DNA from: Lewinellaceae bacterium
Lineage (GTDB): Bacteria > Bacteroidota > Bacteroidia > Chitinophagales > Saprospiraceae
Assembly (NCBI GenBank): GCA_016710765.1
Contig: JADJUJ010000001.1
Span: 434,001-498,000, forward strand
Length of the DNA stretch: 64,000 bases
Direction: 5' to 3'
Shown here one piece after another: positions 16,657 through 25,953 of this stretch. Every line of letters begins with the position of its first letter. The first letter of the stretch is position 1. The translations under genes were made by a program, and so were the position numbers. Below the pieces are notes generated by a model, which did no database searches, was not told the DNA's origin, and worked only from the letters and a program-made list of their open reading frames with translations.

Positions 16657-19650
16657 ATGAAAAAACTACTCCTGCTTTGTTGCAGCTTCGCTTTCCCTTT
16701 ACTCCTCTCTGCCCAAACGGCGGCCGATAAAATCGCTACCAGCCTTTGGGACCGCATGATTTCCGCGCCAACGGAAATGCAGGATGCCCTTGTCATACTT
16801 TCCGCCCAGGAAGACATGCACAGCCTGCTGGAAAAGTATGAAACAGAACATACGCCCCTCGAAGTGCGAAACGTTGAGGTACTCACTCGTCTGCAAAATA
16901 CCGCAGCTACCTCTCAACCAGCCTTGCTGGACAAAATTCGCGCACTGAACGGTATCGACAAAGATGCCATCCAAACGGCCTGGATCGTCAATGTCATTGC
17001 CGTTAGAGCCGATGCCTATACCCTGGAGCGCATTGCCTTGTTGCCAGAAGTTGGTGAAATTGACTGGAACGGCCCTGTCACACAGGAAATGCCTACCCAT
17101 CGGGAGCCCGCTGCCATTTCCAGCCCTAATGGCTCCGAAGTAGGCCTGCGTGCTATCCGTGCCAACTTTCTCTGGAACCTCGGATACACCGGTTACGGCC
17201 GTAAAGTAATGATCATCGATACGGGAGAAGATGCTGAGCACCCTGCACTGGCCGGCAACTGGTGGTGGCACGAAGCGCCCAAATCACAGGCCTGGACCGG
17301 CTCCGCCTACCCGGAAGACTGCAGTGACCACGGTTCGCACGTTACCGGAACAACCTGCGGAATCGACCGCAAAACCAATGATACCATTGGGGTTGCCTAC
17401 AACGCGCACTGGATTGGTGCGCCACTGGGCAATTTCAACGACTGCGTACCCTTTAACCAAACAATCATGAGTTCGTTGGTTACCTTGCAGTTCGCCCTCA
17501 ACCCAGATGGAAATGTGCAGACCCTGGACGATCGTCCGGACGCTATCAATTGCTCCTTCAATTCGGGTGATTTTGGCTGCAATACCAGTTCTACCAAAGC
17601 GGCCCTCAATTCCCTTGAGGCTGCTGGCGTGGCAGTGGTTTGGTCGGGAGGCAATACCGGCCCGGCAGCCGGAACGGTGGCCTCTGGCGCCAGCATCAAT
17701 ACCGATGTTGTGAACAGTTTTTGCGTCGGTGCCGTGAATGGCGCCAACCCCAATTTTCCCATTGCAGATTTTTCCAGCCGGGGCCCTACCCCCTGCGGTG
17801 GCAGCGGCTCACTTTTGATTAAGCCGGAAGTTTCCGCACCGGGTGTTGCCGTGCGCTCTTCTACACCCAACGGTACTTACCAGAACTTCGATGGCACCTC
17901 GATGGCGGCACCCCACACAACAGGCTCTATCGCGCTCCTTAAAGAAGTATTTCCCACCCTTTCCGGAACCCAGATCAAACTGGCCTTGTACAACTCCGCC
18001 ACCGACCTTGGTGTAGCCGGAGAAGACAATACTTACGGTATGGGGATGATCAATCTGGAATCAGCATACAACTACCTGATTGCCCAGGGCCATGTTCCTG
18101 TGCCACCCATCGCTGCTGATCGCGATGTCATCATGATCAAATCGGAAGTTAAAGGCGTTTGCAAGGGCCCGGTTGAAGCGACTGTCACCTTTGAAAATGC
18201 CGGTACGATTACCCTGACCAGCCTCCATTTCGATTATGGCGTAGAAGGCGGACAGGTATTTGGCTATGACTGGACCGGTTCGCTTGCGCCGAACACCTTT
18301 ACTACCATTACCCTTCCCGGCGCAACAGGCATTACGCCCGGTACCTATGATTTTATAGTACACATCAGCAACCCCAATGGCGTTACTGATCCCCGCGACC
18401 TGAACAACCAATACAAGGTTCATTTCATCATGAACGATTACGACTATCCACTGGCCAGCGTCAGTGCACTTCAGGCACAGCCTGTTTGTAAAAACTCACG
18501 GGTTTTATTGGAGTACAACAGCACCCCTGGTGCGCAGTCAATCGTACAGTGGTACTCCAACCCAATCACGGCCGTAGTACTGGCAGAGGGAGAGCAATTC
18601 CTTACACCACCGCTTTCTGCTAACACGACATATTATGTGAATGCATCCGAGTCCTATAGCCCCGGCAAGTCAGATCTGCCGGCTGGCAACAATGGAGCCG
18701 GGATTGGCGGCGCCTTGCAGTTCAATGCCACCAAGGCCTTTTTACTGCGCAGTGTAAAAGTTTATGCCGACGCACCCGGTGCCCGGGTTATCCGACTGCT
18801 GGACAATACCGGCGCCTTGATCGCTACCAAAAACGTATCGTTGTCAAGTGCCGGTGAACAACGTATCAGCCTGAATTTCAATGTGCCCATTGGAAACGGC
18901 ATGCAACTGGTGCTTTTTGCGGGCAACCCGCTCTCCCATACCACCATTCAGCCCGGTTACCCACATACTATACCCGGTGTAATGAGCATTTACAGCGGAA
19001 AAACTTCAGCCGGTTCCAGCACACCATTTTTCTATTACTACTTCTTTAACTGGGAAATTGAAGTACCCCTTCCTTGTGGTCGCACCGCTATTCCTATTGA
19101 GGTATCCAGCATGAGCGCCCCTACCGTGGGAATCAGTGCACCTGATACCATTTACCTTTCACAAGGCGGCACCGGTACGTTTACCTACTCAACGAGTGGC
19201 AATACCGGCAGCAGCCGGGATTTTGGCAACGGAACCAACAGCACTGATGATGTGGCCACTGCAACGTATACTGAGGTGGGCAACTATACGGTGACACTTA
19301 TGGCAACGACCAACAGCGGATGCGTTAGCTTTGGCACCAAAAATATTGTGGTACTGGCGCAACCTACTTCAGGTGTGTTGACCACCGATTTTGATCCCGG
19401 AAAAGTCTTCCTCTTCCCCAACCCTACTACGGGCGAGATCAACCTCGGGTTCATGGACAATCAGGTGCCTAAAACCCTGGATGTGCAAATTGTCGACATG
19501 TTGGGCCGAATGGTACACTATAGTACCGAGCAGGCATCCAATACCCTGGAACTGCACTATAATGTTGCTGGATTGCCCGACGGCTTGTACATGGTACAAA
19601 TCCGGCACGAGGGGCAACTCTACTGGAGCGGGAAATTTGTAAAGGAATAA
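16657..19650 (+). CDS. Secreted subtilisin-like (S8) serine protease with T9SS tail
   Basis: 997 residues from the ATG at 16657, which begins a clean signal peptide (MKKLLLLCCSFAF...SAQ). A propeptide-like region (25-145) is followed by the S8 domain with the catalytic triad Asp188 (IIDTGEDAEHP), His225 (DHGSHVTGT) and Ser415 (DGTSMAAPHT). Beta-rich CARDB/PKD-like domains lie at about 495-900 (PKD-type DFGNGTNSTDDVATATYTEVG near 875). The chain ends in a type A sorting domain starting FLFPNPTTGEINLG. It is predicted to be secreted by T9SS and to degrade external protein. It ends just before a large hairpin shared with the convergent gene. Confidence 0.92.
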   Translation: MKKLLLLCCSFAFPLLLSAQTAADKIATSLWDRMISAPTEMQDALVILSAQEDMHSLLEKYETEHTPLEVRNVEVLTRLQNTAATSQPALLDKIRALNGIDKDAIQTAWIVNVIAVRADAYTLERIALLPEVGEIDWNGPVTQEMPTHREPAAISSPNGSEVGLRAIRANFLWNLGYTGYGRKVMIIDTGEDAEHPALAGNWWWHEAPKSQAWTGSAYPEDCSDHGSHVTGTTCGIDRKTNDTIGVAYNAHWIGAPLGNFNDCVPFNQTIMSSLVTLQFALNPDGNVQTLDDRPDAINCSFNSGDFGCNTSSTKAALNSLEAAGVAVVWSGGNTGPAAGTVASGASINTDVVNSFCVGAVNGANPNFPIADFSSRGPTPCGGSGSLLIKPEVSAPGVAVRSSTPNGTYQNFDGTSMAAPHTTGSIALLKEVFPTLSGTQIKLALYNSATDLGVAGEDNTYGMGMINLESAYNYLIAQGHVPVPPIAADRDVIMIKSEVKGVCKGPVEATVTFENAGTITLTSLHFDYGVEGGQVFGYDWTGSLAPNTFTTITLPGATGITPGTYDFIVHISNPNGVTDPRDLNNQYKVHFIMNDYDYPLASVSALQAQPVCKNSRVLLEYNSTPGAQSIVQWYSNPITAVVLAEGEQFLTPPLSANTTYYVNASESYSPGKSDLPAGNNGAGIGGALQFNATKAFLLRSVKVYADAPGARVIRLLDNTGALIATKNVSLSSAGEQRISLNFNVPIGNGMQLVLFAGNPLSHTTIQPGYPHTIPGVMSIYSGKTSAGSSTPFFYYYFFNWEIEVPLPCGRTAIPIEVSSMSAPTVGISAPDTIYLSQGGTGTFTYSTSGNTGSSRDFGNGTNSTDDVATATYTEVGNYTVTLMATTNSGCVSFGTKNIVVLAQPTSGVLTTDFDPGKVFLFPNPTTGEINLGFMDNQVPKTLDVQIVDMLGRMVHYSTEQASNTLELHYNVAGLPDGLYMVQIRHEGQLYWSGKFVKE

Positions 19651-19672
19651 GGAACAACGCCGTTTTTGGCTA

Positions 19673-19735
19673 TTTGCCTTTAGTCTTTGCTCGATTGGAA
19701 TGATTTCCAAATCGTAGCCAAAGCCTAAAGGCAAA
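19673..19735. terminator. Long hairpin between converging genes
   Basis: TTTGCCTTTAGTCTTTG (19673-19689) pairs with CAAAGCCTAAAGGCAAA (19719-19735) with one mismatch. An inner stem CGATTGGA/TTCCAAATCG continues it, so almost the whole 63 bases fold into one rod. It separates the protease (+) from the LETM1-like gene (-). Confidence 0.7.
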
Positions 19736-19738
19736 CTA

Positions 19739-20194
19739 CTAAAGACCAGTTTCTTCCTCTTTTTCAAATACTTTTCTGAACTGGCTGGGCAGCAAATTTA
19801 CTTTGCTGCCCAGCCAGTTTTCTATGGTAATGGCCACCAGCGCGTAGCCCTCTGTGACGCCAGGTAAGGGAACAACCACCAACACAAAAAAGGGCAAAAA
19901 TTTGGGCAAGTCGCGCAACTGCTCCTTTGCCTTGCGCATTTCCTCCTCTGTTGGCATGTCGTGCGCCATCCGGACCAGCAGCTTGCCCCGACCATGCTTT
20001 GCATAGGTCTGGATCATTTCTTTTGTTTCCACTCCTTCCATAAACAAGGCCCAGAGTAGCCGACGCGGGAGCCGAATAGCACGACGAAAATGCCGCTGAA
20101 CAGCATTCAGACGGCGCCATTTGGGCGCACCATCCACCTTGTTTACTTTTATAACTTTAACGAATTGTCGCATGGGCGGCATATGAGGGTGCAA
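19739..20194 (-). CDS. LETM1-like protein with one membrane segment
   Basis: 151 residues; the start could also be one of two Met codons within the first eight residues. The block LRDLPKFLPFFVLVVVPLPGVTE (about 93-115) resembles the conserved core of LETM1-like proteins, in which a Leu-Pro-Lys-Phe-Leu-Pro motif enters a membrane helix. The N-terminal half is basic and helical. Mitochondrial LETM1 is involved in cation exchange and ribosome binding, and the bacterial role is unknown. No partner gene is adjacent. Confidence 0.55.
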   Translation of the reverse strand: MHPHMPPMRQFVKVIKVNKVDGAPKWRRLNAVQRHFRRAIRLPRRLLWALFMEGVETKEMIQTYAKHGRGKLLVRMAHDMPTEEEMRKAKEQLRDLPKFLPFFVLVVVPLPGVTEGYALVAITIENWLGSKVNLLPSQFRKVFEKEEETGL

Positions 20195-20256
20195 GTAGCA
20201 AGGACCAGCATCCTATGGCAAAACATCTATAGCGTTGCGCTTAGTACATTGTAACC

Positions 20257-21717
20257 TTAGTTCCCCTTTTCAGGAATGCGCTGCAAAGTTTCCAACAAAA
20301 ACCTCCAGTATTTCTGCACAGAACTGATCTGAACTGTTTCATCCGGTGAGTGGGCGCCGCGGATGTTGGGTCCAAAAGAAATCATTTCCATCTCAGGGTA
20401 ATTGGCACCCAGGATTCCACATTCCAACCCGGCATGGCAGGCATTTACGTGCGGTTCTGCGCTGTACATTTCATGGTACAAGTCGCGCATCAGGGAGACA
20501 ATCGTTGCCTCTGGCTTGGGCGTCCAACCCGGATAAGCGCCAGAAAACTGCACCGTTGCTCCTGCCAGTTCAAACGCGCTTTGCAGCGAATGGGCAAGAT
20601 CCATTTTTTCACTGTTGACAGCACTGCGGGTCAAACACATTACCGTGTAGGCACCATCTTTTACCAATATCCGTGCTACGTTGTTTGAGCTTTGCACCAG
20701 ACCTGCAATATCAGGACTCATCCGAAAAATACCATTCATTGCAGTTTGAACAGCGCGAAGCAGCCGCGACTGCAACTCCAACGGCATAACTTGGGCAGGA
20801 ACATCCGCAGCGGTCACACTCACCTTGATGCTGGGGTCAGTATGGCTGTACTCGGCCTGTATTGCTGCCGCTTCCTGCTTGAACCAGGCTTCCATCGCTG
20901 CTGCATGACCAGCAGGCACTGCAACCATAGACACCGATTCGCGGGGAATAGCATTTCGCAATCCGCCACCATCAATACTGCCTACGCGCAACTCAAATTC
21001 GTTGGCGGCCTGGAGTAGCAGGCGATTCATCAACTTATTCGCGTTGCCACGGCCCAAATGAATATCCATGCCCGAGTGGCCACCAGTAAGTCCTTTTACA
21101 CTAAACTGGTATCCTTTCATCCCGGTGGGCGCTGACTCCATTTGATAGATGCCTGTAGCCGTAACATCCAGGCCTCCAGCACAACCAATGGTGAGTTCGG
21201 TATCGTCTTCCGTATCCAGGTTAAGCATGTATTTAGCCTGCAAAAGGCCACCTTTCAGGGACAATGCGCCAGTCATACCCGTTTCTTCATCAATGGTAAA
21301 CAGCGCCTCAAGGGGAGGGTGTTGGATATCTTTGGAGGCGAGAATGGCCATGATAGAGGCTACTCCAATGCCATTGTCGGCGCCCAGGGTTGTGCCTTCC
21401 GCTTTCACCCAATCGCCATCCACACGCATGCGAATACCTTCTGCATCAAAATCGAAGTGCGTATCAGCATTTTTCTGGTGAACCATGTCGAGGTGACTTT
21501 GGAGCACCACCGTTGCCCGGTTTTCCATGCCCTTGCTGGCTGGTTTTTTGATAATCACATTGCCCACTTCATCTACGGTAGTGGGCAAGCCCAGGGTTTC
21601 GCCAAATGATTTGATAAAAGCAATAACACGTGCTTCTTTTTTTGAAGGCCTGGGTACCGCATTGAGATCAGCGAAATAATTCCAAAGCGAAGCGGGTTGC
21701 AATGTGCGTATAGACAT
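20257..21717 (-). CDS. pepD: Aminoacyl-histidine dipeptidase (M20C, PepD-like)
   Basis: 486 residues, the expected length. The start MSIRTLQPASLWNYF matches the family's N-terminus (an ATG nine bases upstream is possible). Metal-site motifs follow in order: LQSHLDMVHQK (His and Asp), TTLGADNGIG (bridging Asp), FTIDEETGMTGA (catalytic Glu and ligand Glu), LNLDTEDD, and HAGLECGILG near the C-terminus. The enzyme is a cytoplasmic di-zinc dipeptidase cutting Xaa-His and other dipeptides. It stands alone, with a small exported protein gene about 90 bases upstream on the same strand. Confidence 0.93.
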   Translation of the reverse strand: MSIRTLQPASLWNYFADLNAVPRPSKKEARVIAFIKSFGETLGLPTTVDEVGNVIIKKPASKGMENRATVVLQSHLDMVHQKNADTHFDFDAEGIRMRVDGDWVKAEGTTLGADNGIGVASIMAILASKDIQHPPLEALFTIDEETGMTGALSLKGGLLQAKYMLNLDTEDDTELTIGCAGGLDVTATGIYQMESAPTGMKGYQFSVKGLTGGHSGMDIHLGRGNANKLMNRLLLQAANEFELRVGSIDGGGLRNAIPRESVSMVAVPAGHAAAMEAWFKQEAAAIQAEYSHTDPSIKVSVTAADVPAQVMPLELQSRLLRAVQTAMNGIFRMSPDIAGLVQSSNNVARILVKDGAYTVMCLTRSAVNSEKMDLAHSLQSAFELAGATVQFSGAYPGWTPKPEATIVSLMRDLYHEMYSAEPHVNACHAGLECGILGANYPEMEMISFGPNIRGAHSPDETVQISSVQKYWRFLLETLQRIPEKGN

Positions 21718-21806
21718 AAGATTCAAATTTCAAAAATTCAAAAAAGTGTAATTAAAGTTCAAAGATTGGAAGAATTGGCCAAAACGACAAATCCAATGGT
21801 ATGACA

Positions 21807-22280
21807 TCAAGGCAGATCAACCTTCCATAACGTATATCGGCCGCCATTTTCAAGGCTTACAGGATCCGGACACCCGGGCTGCAGCTGGTTTACCCGCCAA
21901 AAGCCTTTCATCGACTTGCAGGTGAGCAGGCTCGATTCATAAATACCGTTCAGCACCACCGCATTGCCCGCCACAATACTCTGCTCGTACAAATAGATAC
22001 GACCATCTTTTATTTCCCCCGTCATGTTCGTCTTGCTGTATTGCGAAACCGGCAAATCTGGCCACACAAAATAACCGCTGAACCGATTCCCCTCAACCTT
22101 CCAGATTTCCAATTCCATCGGATAACTGGCGCTGATCCCGCAGGAATATTGCGTAAATGTACCACGCCAAAAGCCCTGCAAAAAAGCGGCGGGCTGATCG
22201 CCAAGGGCGCAATCAAGGCGCTGTGCGCTAACCGTCCAAGCTGTCGCTGAGCACAATATAACCAAAAACATTTGCTTCAT
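21807..22280 (-). CDS. Small exported protein of unknown function
   Basis: 157 residues with a signal peptide (MKQMFLVILCSATAWTVSAQ). The mature part looks like a small beta-barrel: FWRGTFTQYSCGISASYPMEL, GNRFSGYFVWPD, LNGIYESSLLTCKSMKGFWRV. Four or five cysteines suggest disulfides in the periplasm or outside. I do not recognise a family. Confidence 0.65.
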   Translation of the reverse strand: MKQMFLVILCSATAWTVSAQRLDCALGDQPAAFLQGFWRGTFTQYSCGISASYPMELEIWKVEGNRFSGYFVWPDLPVSQYSKTNMTGEIKDGRIYLYEQSIVAGNAVVLNGIYESSLLTCKSMKGFWRVNQLQPGCPDPVSLENGGRYTLWKVDLP

Positions 22281-22394
22281 AGTGGCCTGTTCATAGGTTT
22301 GAGTTGATCATCAAACGCTTAGCGTCAGGATTTTCTTATGTTTCGGCAGACAACAAAGAGGAACCTGTGCTGTTTCTTTTTAAAAACCTGGCTT

Positions 22395-22916
22395 ATGATA
22401 CCACAATTAAGTGTTTTTGCACTTGCAATCTGTTGCGGCACGGTTGTTTCGCCACAAGGCTGCACTTACCTGACGGAAGTGCTCGCAAAATGGGATAATG
22501 CCTCGGCTTATACCCTGGAAACGGCGCGTGCCATGCCAGGGGATCAATTTGACTTTAAAGCCTCCGAAGAAGAGATGAGCTTTGGCGCTCAGTTGGACCA
22601 TATTGCTTCCAATATGGTTTGGCTTTCGGAGGGATATCTCGGAGCTGCCCATTTTGAACATCCGCTTAGAGAAAATACAGCAAGAACACCGGAGGAGTCG
22701 GTAAGTTACCTGGAGGCAGCCTTGCAATTTACCAGGGAAGCCATTGCCGCTACCGACGTCGGTACGCTGTCGGAAACCAAATCGTTTTTTGCCGGCCCCA
22801 TGAGTAAACGGCAAATACTCACCCTGATGAACGACCACCAAACGCCTCACCGTGGACAACTGGTGGTGTACCTGCGGCTCAAGGGTATTCAGCCACCAAA
22901 GTACCGGGGCTGGTAA
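22395..22916 (+). CDS. Exported DinB-like protein
   Basis: 173 residues from the ATG at 22395, which gives a plausible signal peptide (IPQLSVFALAICC); a longer start at 22338 is possible. The mature part is a four-helix DinB-type domain with the metal-site histidines in QLDHIASN and NDHQTPHRGQ (His-x3-His), and ends YLRLKGIQPPKYRGW as in DinB-family proteins. Cytoplasmic relatives are thiol S-transferases or of unknown activity. A secreted form is unusual. Confidence 0.7.
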   Translation: MIPQLSVFALAICCGTVVSPQGCTYLTEVLAKWDNASAYTLETARAMPGDQFDFKASEEEMSFGAQLDHIASNMVWLSEGYLGAAHFEHPLRENTARTPEESVSYLEAALQFTREAIAATDVGTLSETKSFFAGPMSKRQILTLMNDHQTPHRGQLVVYLRLKGIQPPKYRGW

Positions 22917-23172
22917 TTACCAGGGGGTTTATTGGGGGGGGGCCGAATACAGCAACACATCCGAATTTTGCTGTGTGGAAACATCCACAAAAGAAGGCAT
23001 TTCGCATGTCGTGATGGGTTGCCCCAAATGGCCAGATAAAAAAACTAGGTAACTGCCCAGGTGGCTGAGCATGGACCTGATATCATTCCATCTTGTACCT
23101 TCGGAAACTTTCAACTCTAAGAACGTGTTTCGAAAACGCTTCCAGTCTGCTTTTGTTATACAGATAAAGAGG

Positions 23173-24582
23173 TCATAATTTTACAAAAATACGGGAGTAT
23201 CTGGCAGTGCCGGCTTCGATTACCAACGTATACGTTCCGGTAGCAATATCCGAAACAACAATCGTTTTTTCAAAACGGCCATTGTCAAAACGCAACTTCG
23301 AAAGCCTTTTCATCTCCTTTCCATTGAGATCATAAACCGCAACTGACAAAGGTGTCTTGTTTTCTGATTCCAGTAAAAGATGTATTGTGGTCGTAACCGG
23401 ATTGGGCCAAAGGCTTATGGAAAACCTGTTGTCGCTCGCACTTATTGTGGTTCCGGAACTTGTTTTATTGATGGTCCAACTCACTGCGCTGATATGGATG
23501 CTGTTGTGATTGTCCTTTCGAACCAGTCCAGTTGTGTCTTCCACCGTTACCGTCAGCAAGTGTATACCGGCCGACAGTCCGGCTTGGTTAACGGCAACCG
23601 CAGTTGATCCGGATTCGAAAAACTGCCCGTCGAGGGTCCACACTATTTTCAGGGTATTTGGAGATGGAATGGCCAACTGGCTCAGTTCGAACGGAAGCAA
23701 GGGGTCCGGGCTGCTCACGGTGAGGTTGGCTGGCGTATAGGCAATCACTGGGTTAATAAGGTTATGGATCCGCTCAATGATGGTTTCCGCACAAACTTCG
23801 CAATAGGCTGGTCCTAACACCCGCATTTTACAATTGTTGTGCGGCCGGTACCAAAGCGACGAATTTCCGCCGCAGCAATGTTGGTAAATCCCAATGCCGG
23901 GCGTATTCATCCAGTTCTTCCATTTTACCAGATTTGGGTCGGTTTGCATGGTCATGTTGGGTTTTTCCGCTGCGTATTGATCACCGGCATAGTACTCATC
24001 AGCAAGCCCGGCGAAGGAATGGCCCACTTCATGTGCCATGACCTCGGCACTAGCGCCATCAAGGGTGGAGGTGGCAAAAGCGCCACCGGAGCCGCCGTAA
24101 TAAGGGCTGTTGGCTATTATCAGCACCTGATCATACAAAGGGAAATTACTCGAAAGTACATTAACCAAATTACCGGTATTGGTGGGTGAAACCAGGCGGT
24201 GTATCCCAAAGCGATCGAAAGAACATTGCAGGTAAGTGTCCGGGTTGGACACCGGTACATTGGCCGAATTACAGTCCGACGCATTGTTCGGGTGTTTTGT
24301 CCCTGATTCATTGGATATGACGTGAATCGCAAACACATTAAAGTAGGAACGGTAGTTGGACCATGGAGCCTGAGAAAGCAGGTAATCGGACAGATCGGCG
24401 GCATCCGTAACGAAAACGTCCTGCTGTGCCGCAGTATAGCCGTCACCCAGTACAACAATATTGATGAACTTCTCCGCAGGGCCTTTGTATTCCAGTGTAT
24501 CTACCTGTAAAACCTGTGCAAGGGAGGTCTGTGCAAACAAGGATAAAAACAGGATGCCAATGATGGCAGCGTTTATTTTCAT
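23173..24582 (-). CDS. Secreted M64 (IgA-peptidase-like) metalloprotease with T9SS tail
   Basis: 469 residues. Signal peptide 1-22, then the M64 domain (VLGDGYTAAQQDVF near 44-57; zinc motif HEVGHSFAGLADEY at 184-197, giving His184, Glu185, His188 and the third ligand in LADEY). A short beta domain near 285-365 precedes the C-terminal T9SS sorting domain (SLWPNPVTTTIHLLLE). It is predicted to be exported across the outer membrane to digest protein. Its start codon overlaps the stop of the upstream lipoprotein gene (ATGA), so translation is coupled. Confidence 0.9.
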   Translation of the reverse strand: MKINAAIIGILFLSLFAQTSLAQVLQVDTLEYKGPAEKFINIVVLGDGYTAAQQDVFVTDAADLSDYLLSQAPWSNYRSYFNVFAIHVISNESGTKHPNNASDCNSANVPVSNPDTYLQCSFDRFGIHRLVSPTNTGNLVNVLSSNFPLYDQVLIIANSPYYGGSGGAFATSTLDGASAEVMAHEVGHSFAGLADEYYAGDQYAAEKPNMTMQTDPNLVKWKNWMNTPGIGIYQHCCGGNSSLWYRPHNNCKMRVLGPAYCEVCAETIIERIHNLINPVIAYTPANLTVSSPDPLLPFELSQLAIPSPNTLKIVWTLDGQFFESGSTAVAVNQAGLSAGIHLLTVTVEDTTGLVRKDNHNSIHISAVSWTINKTSSGTTISASDNRFSISLWPNPVTTTIHLLLESENKTPLSVAVYDLNGKEMKRLSKLRFDNGRFEKTIVVSDIATGTYTLVIEAGTARYSRIFVKL

Positions 24583-25043
24583 AATTCAATTTTTTTCAAC
24601 TGGTTTTTGGTTCCATTTTCCATTTCTTCAAATATCAGCACGTAATTGTGCTCACCCGAATATGGAACCCGAATAAAAAAAGACTCCTTTTCAAGGGATA
24701 TGGTTTTGCGCTGGAGGATACCGTCACTGTTCGGATACTCGATTTCCTTATACAATGGATGTTCTGTTTCCTGGCGTTCAATCAGGGTTTTCCGCTGGTA
24801 TACCTCGATGGTCAGATGCCTTCCGGGTATTGGATAATCGCCACCGTTTTTTTTCAAAACACCGTTTGTTTTCGATATGCTGACCAGTGATACATTTGAT
24901 TTTCCCACAAAACTGTCGTGTTCCATCTGCAAAACCAAAAATGCGATGCCCGGTTCAGTTTCAGGCCGGGAAAGCCCCAAGTTCCTGCACGACATGGAGG
25001 CCAGCATTCCCGCAAACAAAACCAACAATGCAACCCCTTTCAT
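24579..25043 (-). CDS. Lipoprotein of unknown function
   Basis: 154 residues with a lipobox ASMSC (Cys19). The mature part is beta-rich (ISLEKESFFIRVPYSGEHNYVLI split across its C-terminal half), with no named motif. It is the middle gene of a three-gene unit: ATGA overlaps join it to the membrane protein upstream and the M64 peptidase downstream. A shared role in peptidase export or inhibition is conceivable but not shown. Confidence 0.7.
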   Translation of the reverse strand: MKGVALLVLFAGMLASMSCRNLGLSRPETEPGIAFLVLQMEHDSFVGKSNVSLVSISKTNGVLKKNGGDYPIPGRHLTIEVYQRKTLIERQETEHPLYKEIEYPNSDGILQRKTISLEKESFFIRVPYSGEHNYVLIFEEMENGTKNQLKKIEL

Positions 25044-25783
25044 GCTTTTGTTTTTCTGACCATTTCACGTGCCCTGAGAACAGCAACAAAAATAAGCAGG
25101 GCCGCAAAAAAAAGTTGAAGTACGATCATTGGCCAATTTGGGGAGGGCTTTTGTAATGTTATCCACACAGCAAATAGCACAAATATTGCCATCACAACAA
25201 AACCTAAGATTTCAAGCAAGTAACGCGAATGTTTCTTTTCCAGCGTAGAACCAGCTAAAATTGGTTGGGAAGGCATGGTTTTCCGGTTGAAATGCTCCGT
25301 ATAAATATACATCATCTGTATAAAAACAGTAAAGTCATCCTTCGAATCAAAATCATTCACTGGATAGAGGCGAATTACCCGGCCGTCAGTGAGGGAAATC
25401 CGAAACCGATCCCAGGATATCGCGTGCATATTCCATAGTTCACCTTTTCGTAAGACCCAGTGGTCAACCTTACTCCATTGTATGAATGTTTCCTGTTCGC
25501 GATTCAAGATCCACCCAGGGACATGACTTATCCAAATTCCTTGCTCATCCACCCATGCATCAATACGGGTAATGGCAACCCGACCCAGCGCAAAATAGGC
25601 CAAAGCAAGTAAAACAATCATCACTAAAAACCGCACAACCGCCCAATGGAGCCATGGCCATGGTGCACAATCCATGGCAAATAACAAGCCCATGCCGATG
25701 GCGACCAAAACTGCAAAAAGTACAATGCCTCGGGAAGGAATAAAGGCATGAAAAATGAGTCGGTTGCTCGGCTGCATGTACAA
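25040..25783 (-). CDS. Membrane protein with PH-like loop, first gene of M64 operon
   Basis: 247 residues (the start could be 25777). Two membrane helices occur near residues 18-70 and two near 188-240. The cytoplasmic or periplasmic middle part (HVPGWILNREQETFIQWSKV, then FRISLTDGRVIRLYPVNDF) looks like a beta-rich PH-like domain. I recognise no function. It starts the operon that ends with the M64 peptidase. Confidence 0.65.
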   Translation of the reverse strand: MYMQPSNRLIFHAFIPSRGIVLFAVLVAIGMGLLFAMDCAPWPWLHWAVVRFLVMIVLLALAYFALGRVAITRIDAWVDEQGIWISHVPGWILNREQETFIQWSKVDHWVLRKGELWNMHAISWDRFRISLTDGRVIRLYPVNDFDSKDDFTVFIQMMYIYTEHFNRKTMPSQPILAGSTLEKKHSRYLLEILGFVVMAIFVLFAVWITLQKPSPNWPMIVLQLFFAALLIFVAVLRAREMVRKTKA

Positions 25784-25801
25784 TTGGAATTTTTATCGAA
25801 T

Positions 25802-25809
25802 CAAATATA
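25802..25809 (-). promoter_or_regulatory. -7 element for the M64 operon
   Basis: On the minus strand this reads TATATTTG, a match to TAnnTTTG, 19 bases ahead of the ATG at 25783. No good -33 box is found at the usual distance. Confidence 0.35.
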
Positions 25810-25953
25810 CCCTTTTATTAATTTTACTCCAGATTCTTACAAACGAAAGCACCCCGGGTGCAAACTTTTTACCTGTCGGCAACGTTTAAGCCGATATGGT
25901 TTCCGGAGCATCCCTACAACCCTAAAAGTCGCCGTGAAACCGCCTTGCTGCTT

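Noticed and set aside
22917..22945. G-rich run as a possible quadruplex or regulatory site
   Set aside because: Only one uneven G-run in a short spacer; it may be a homopolymer error and nothing else supports a function.
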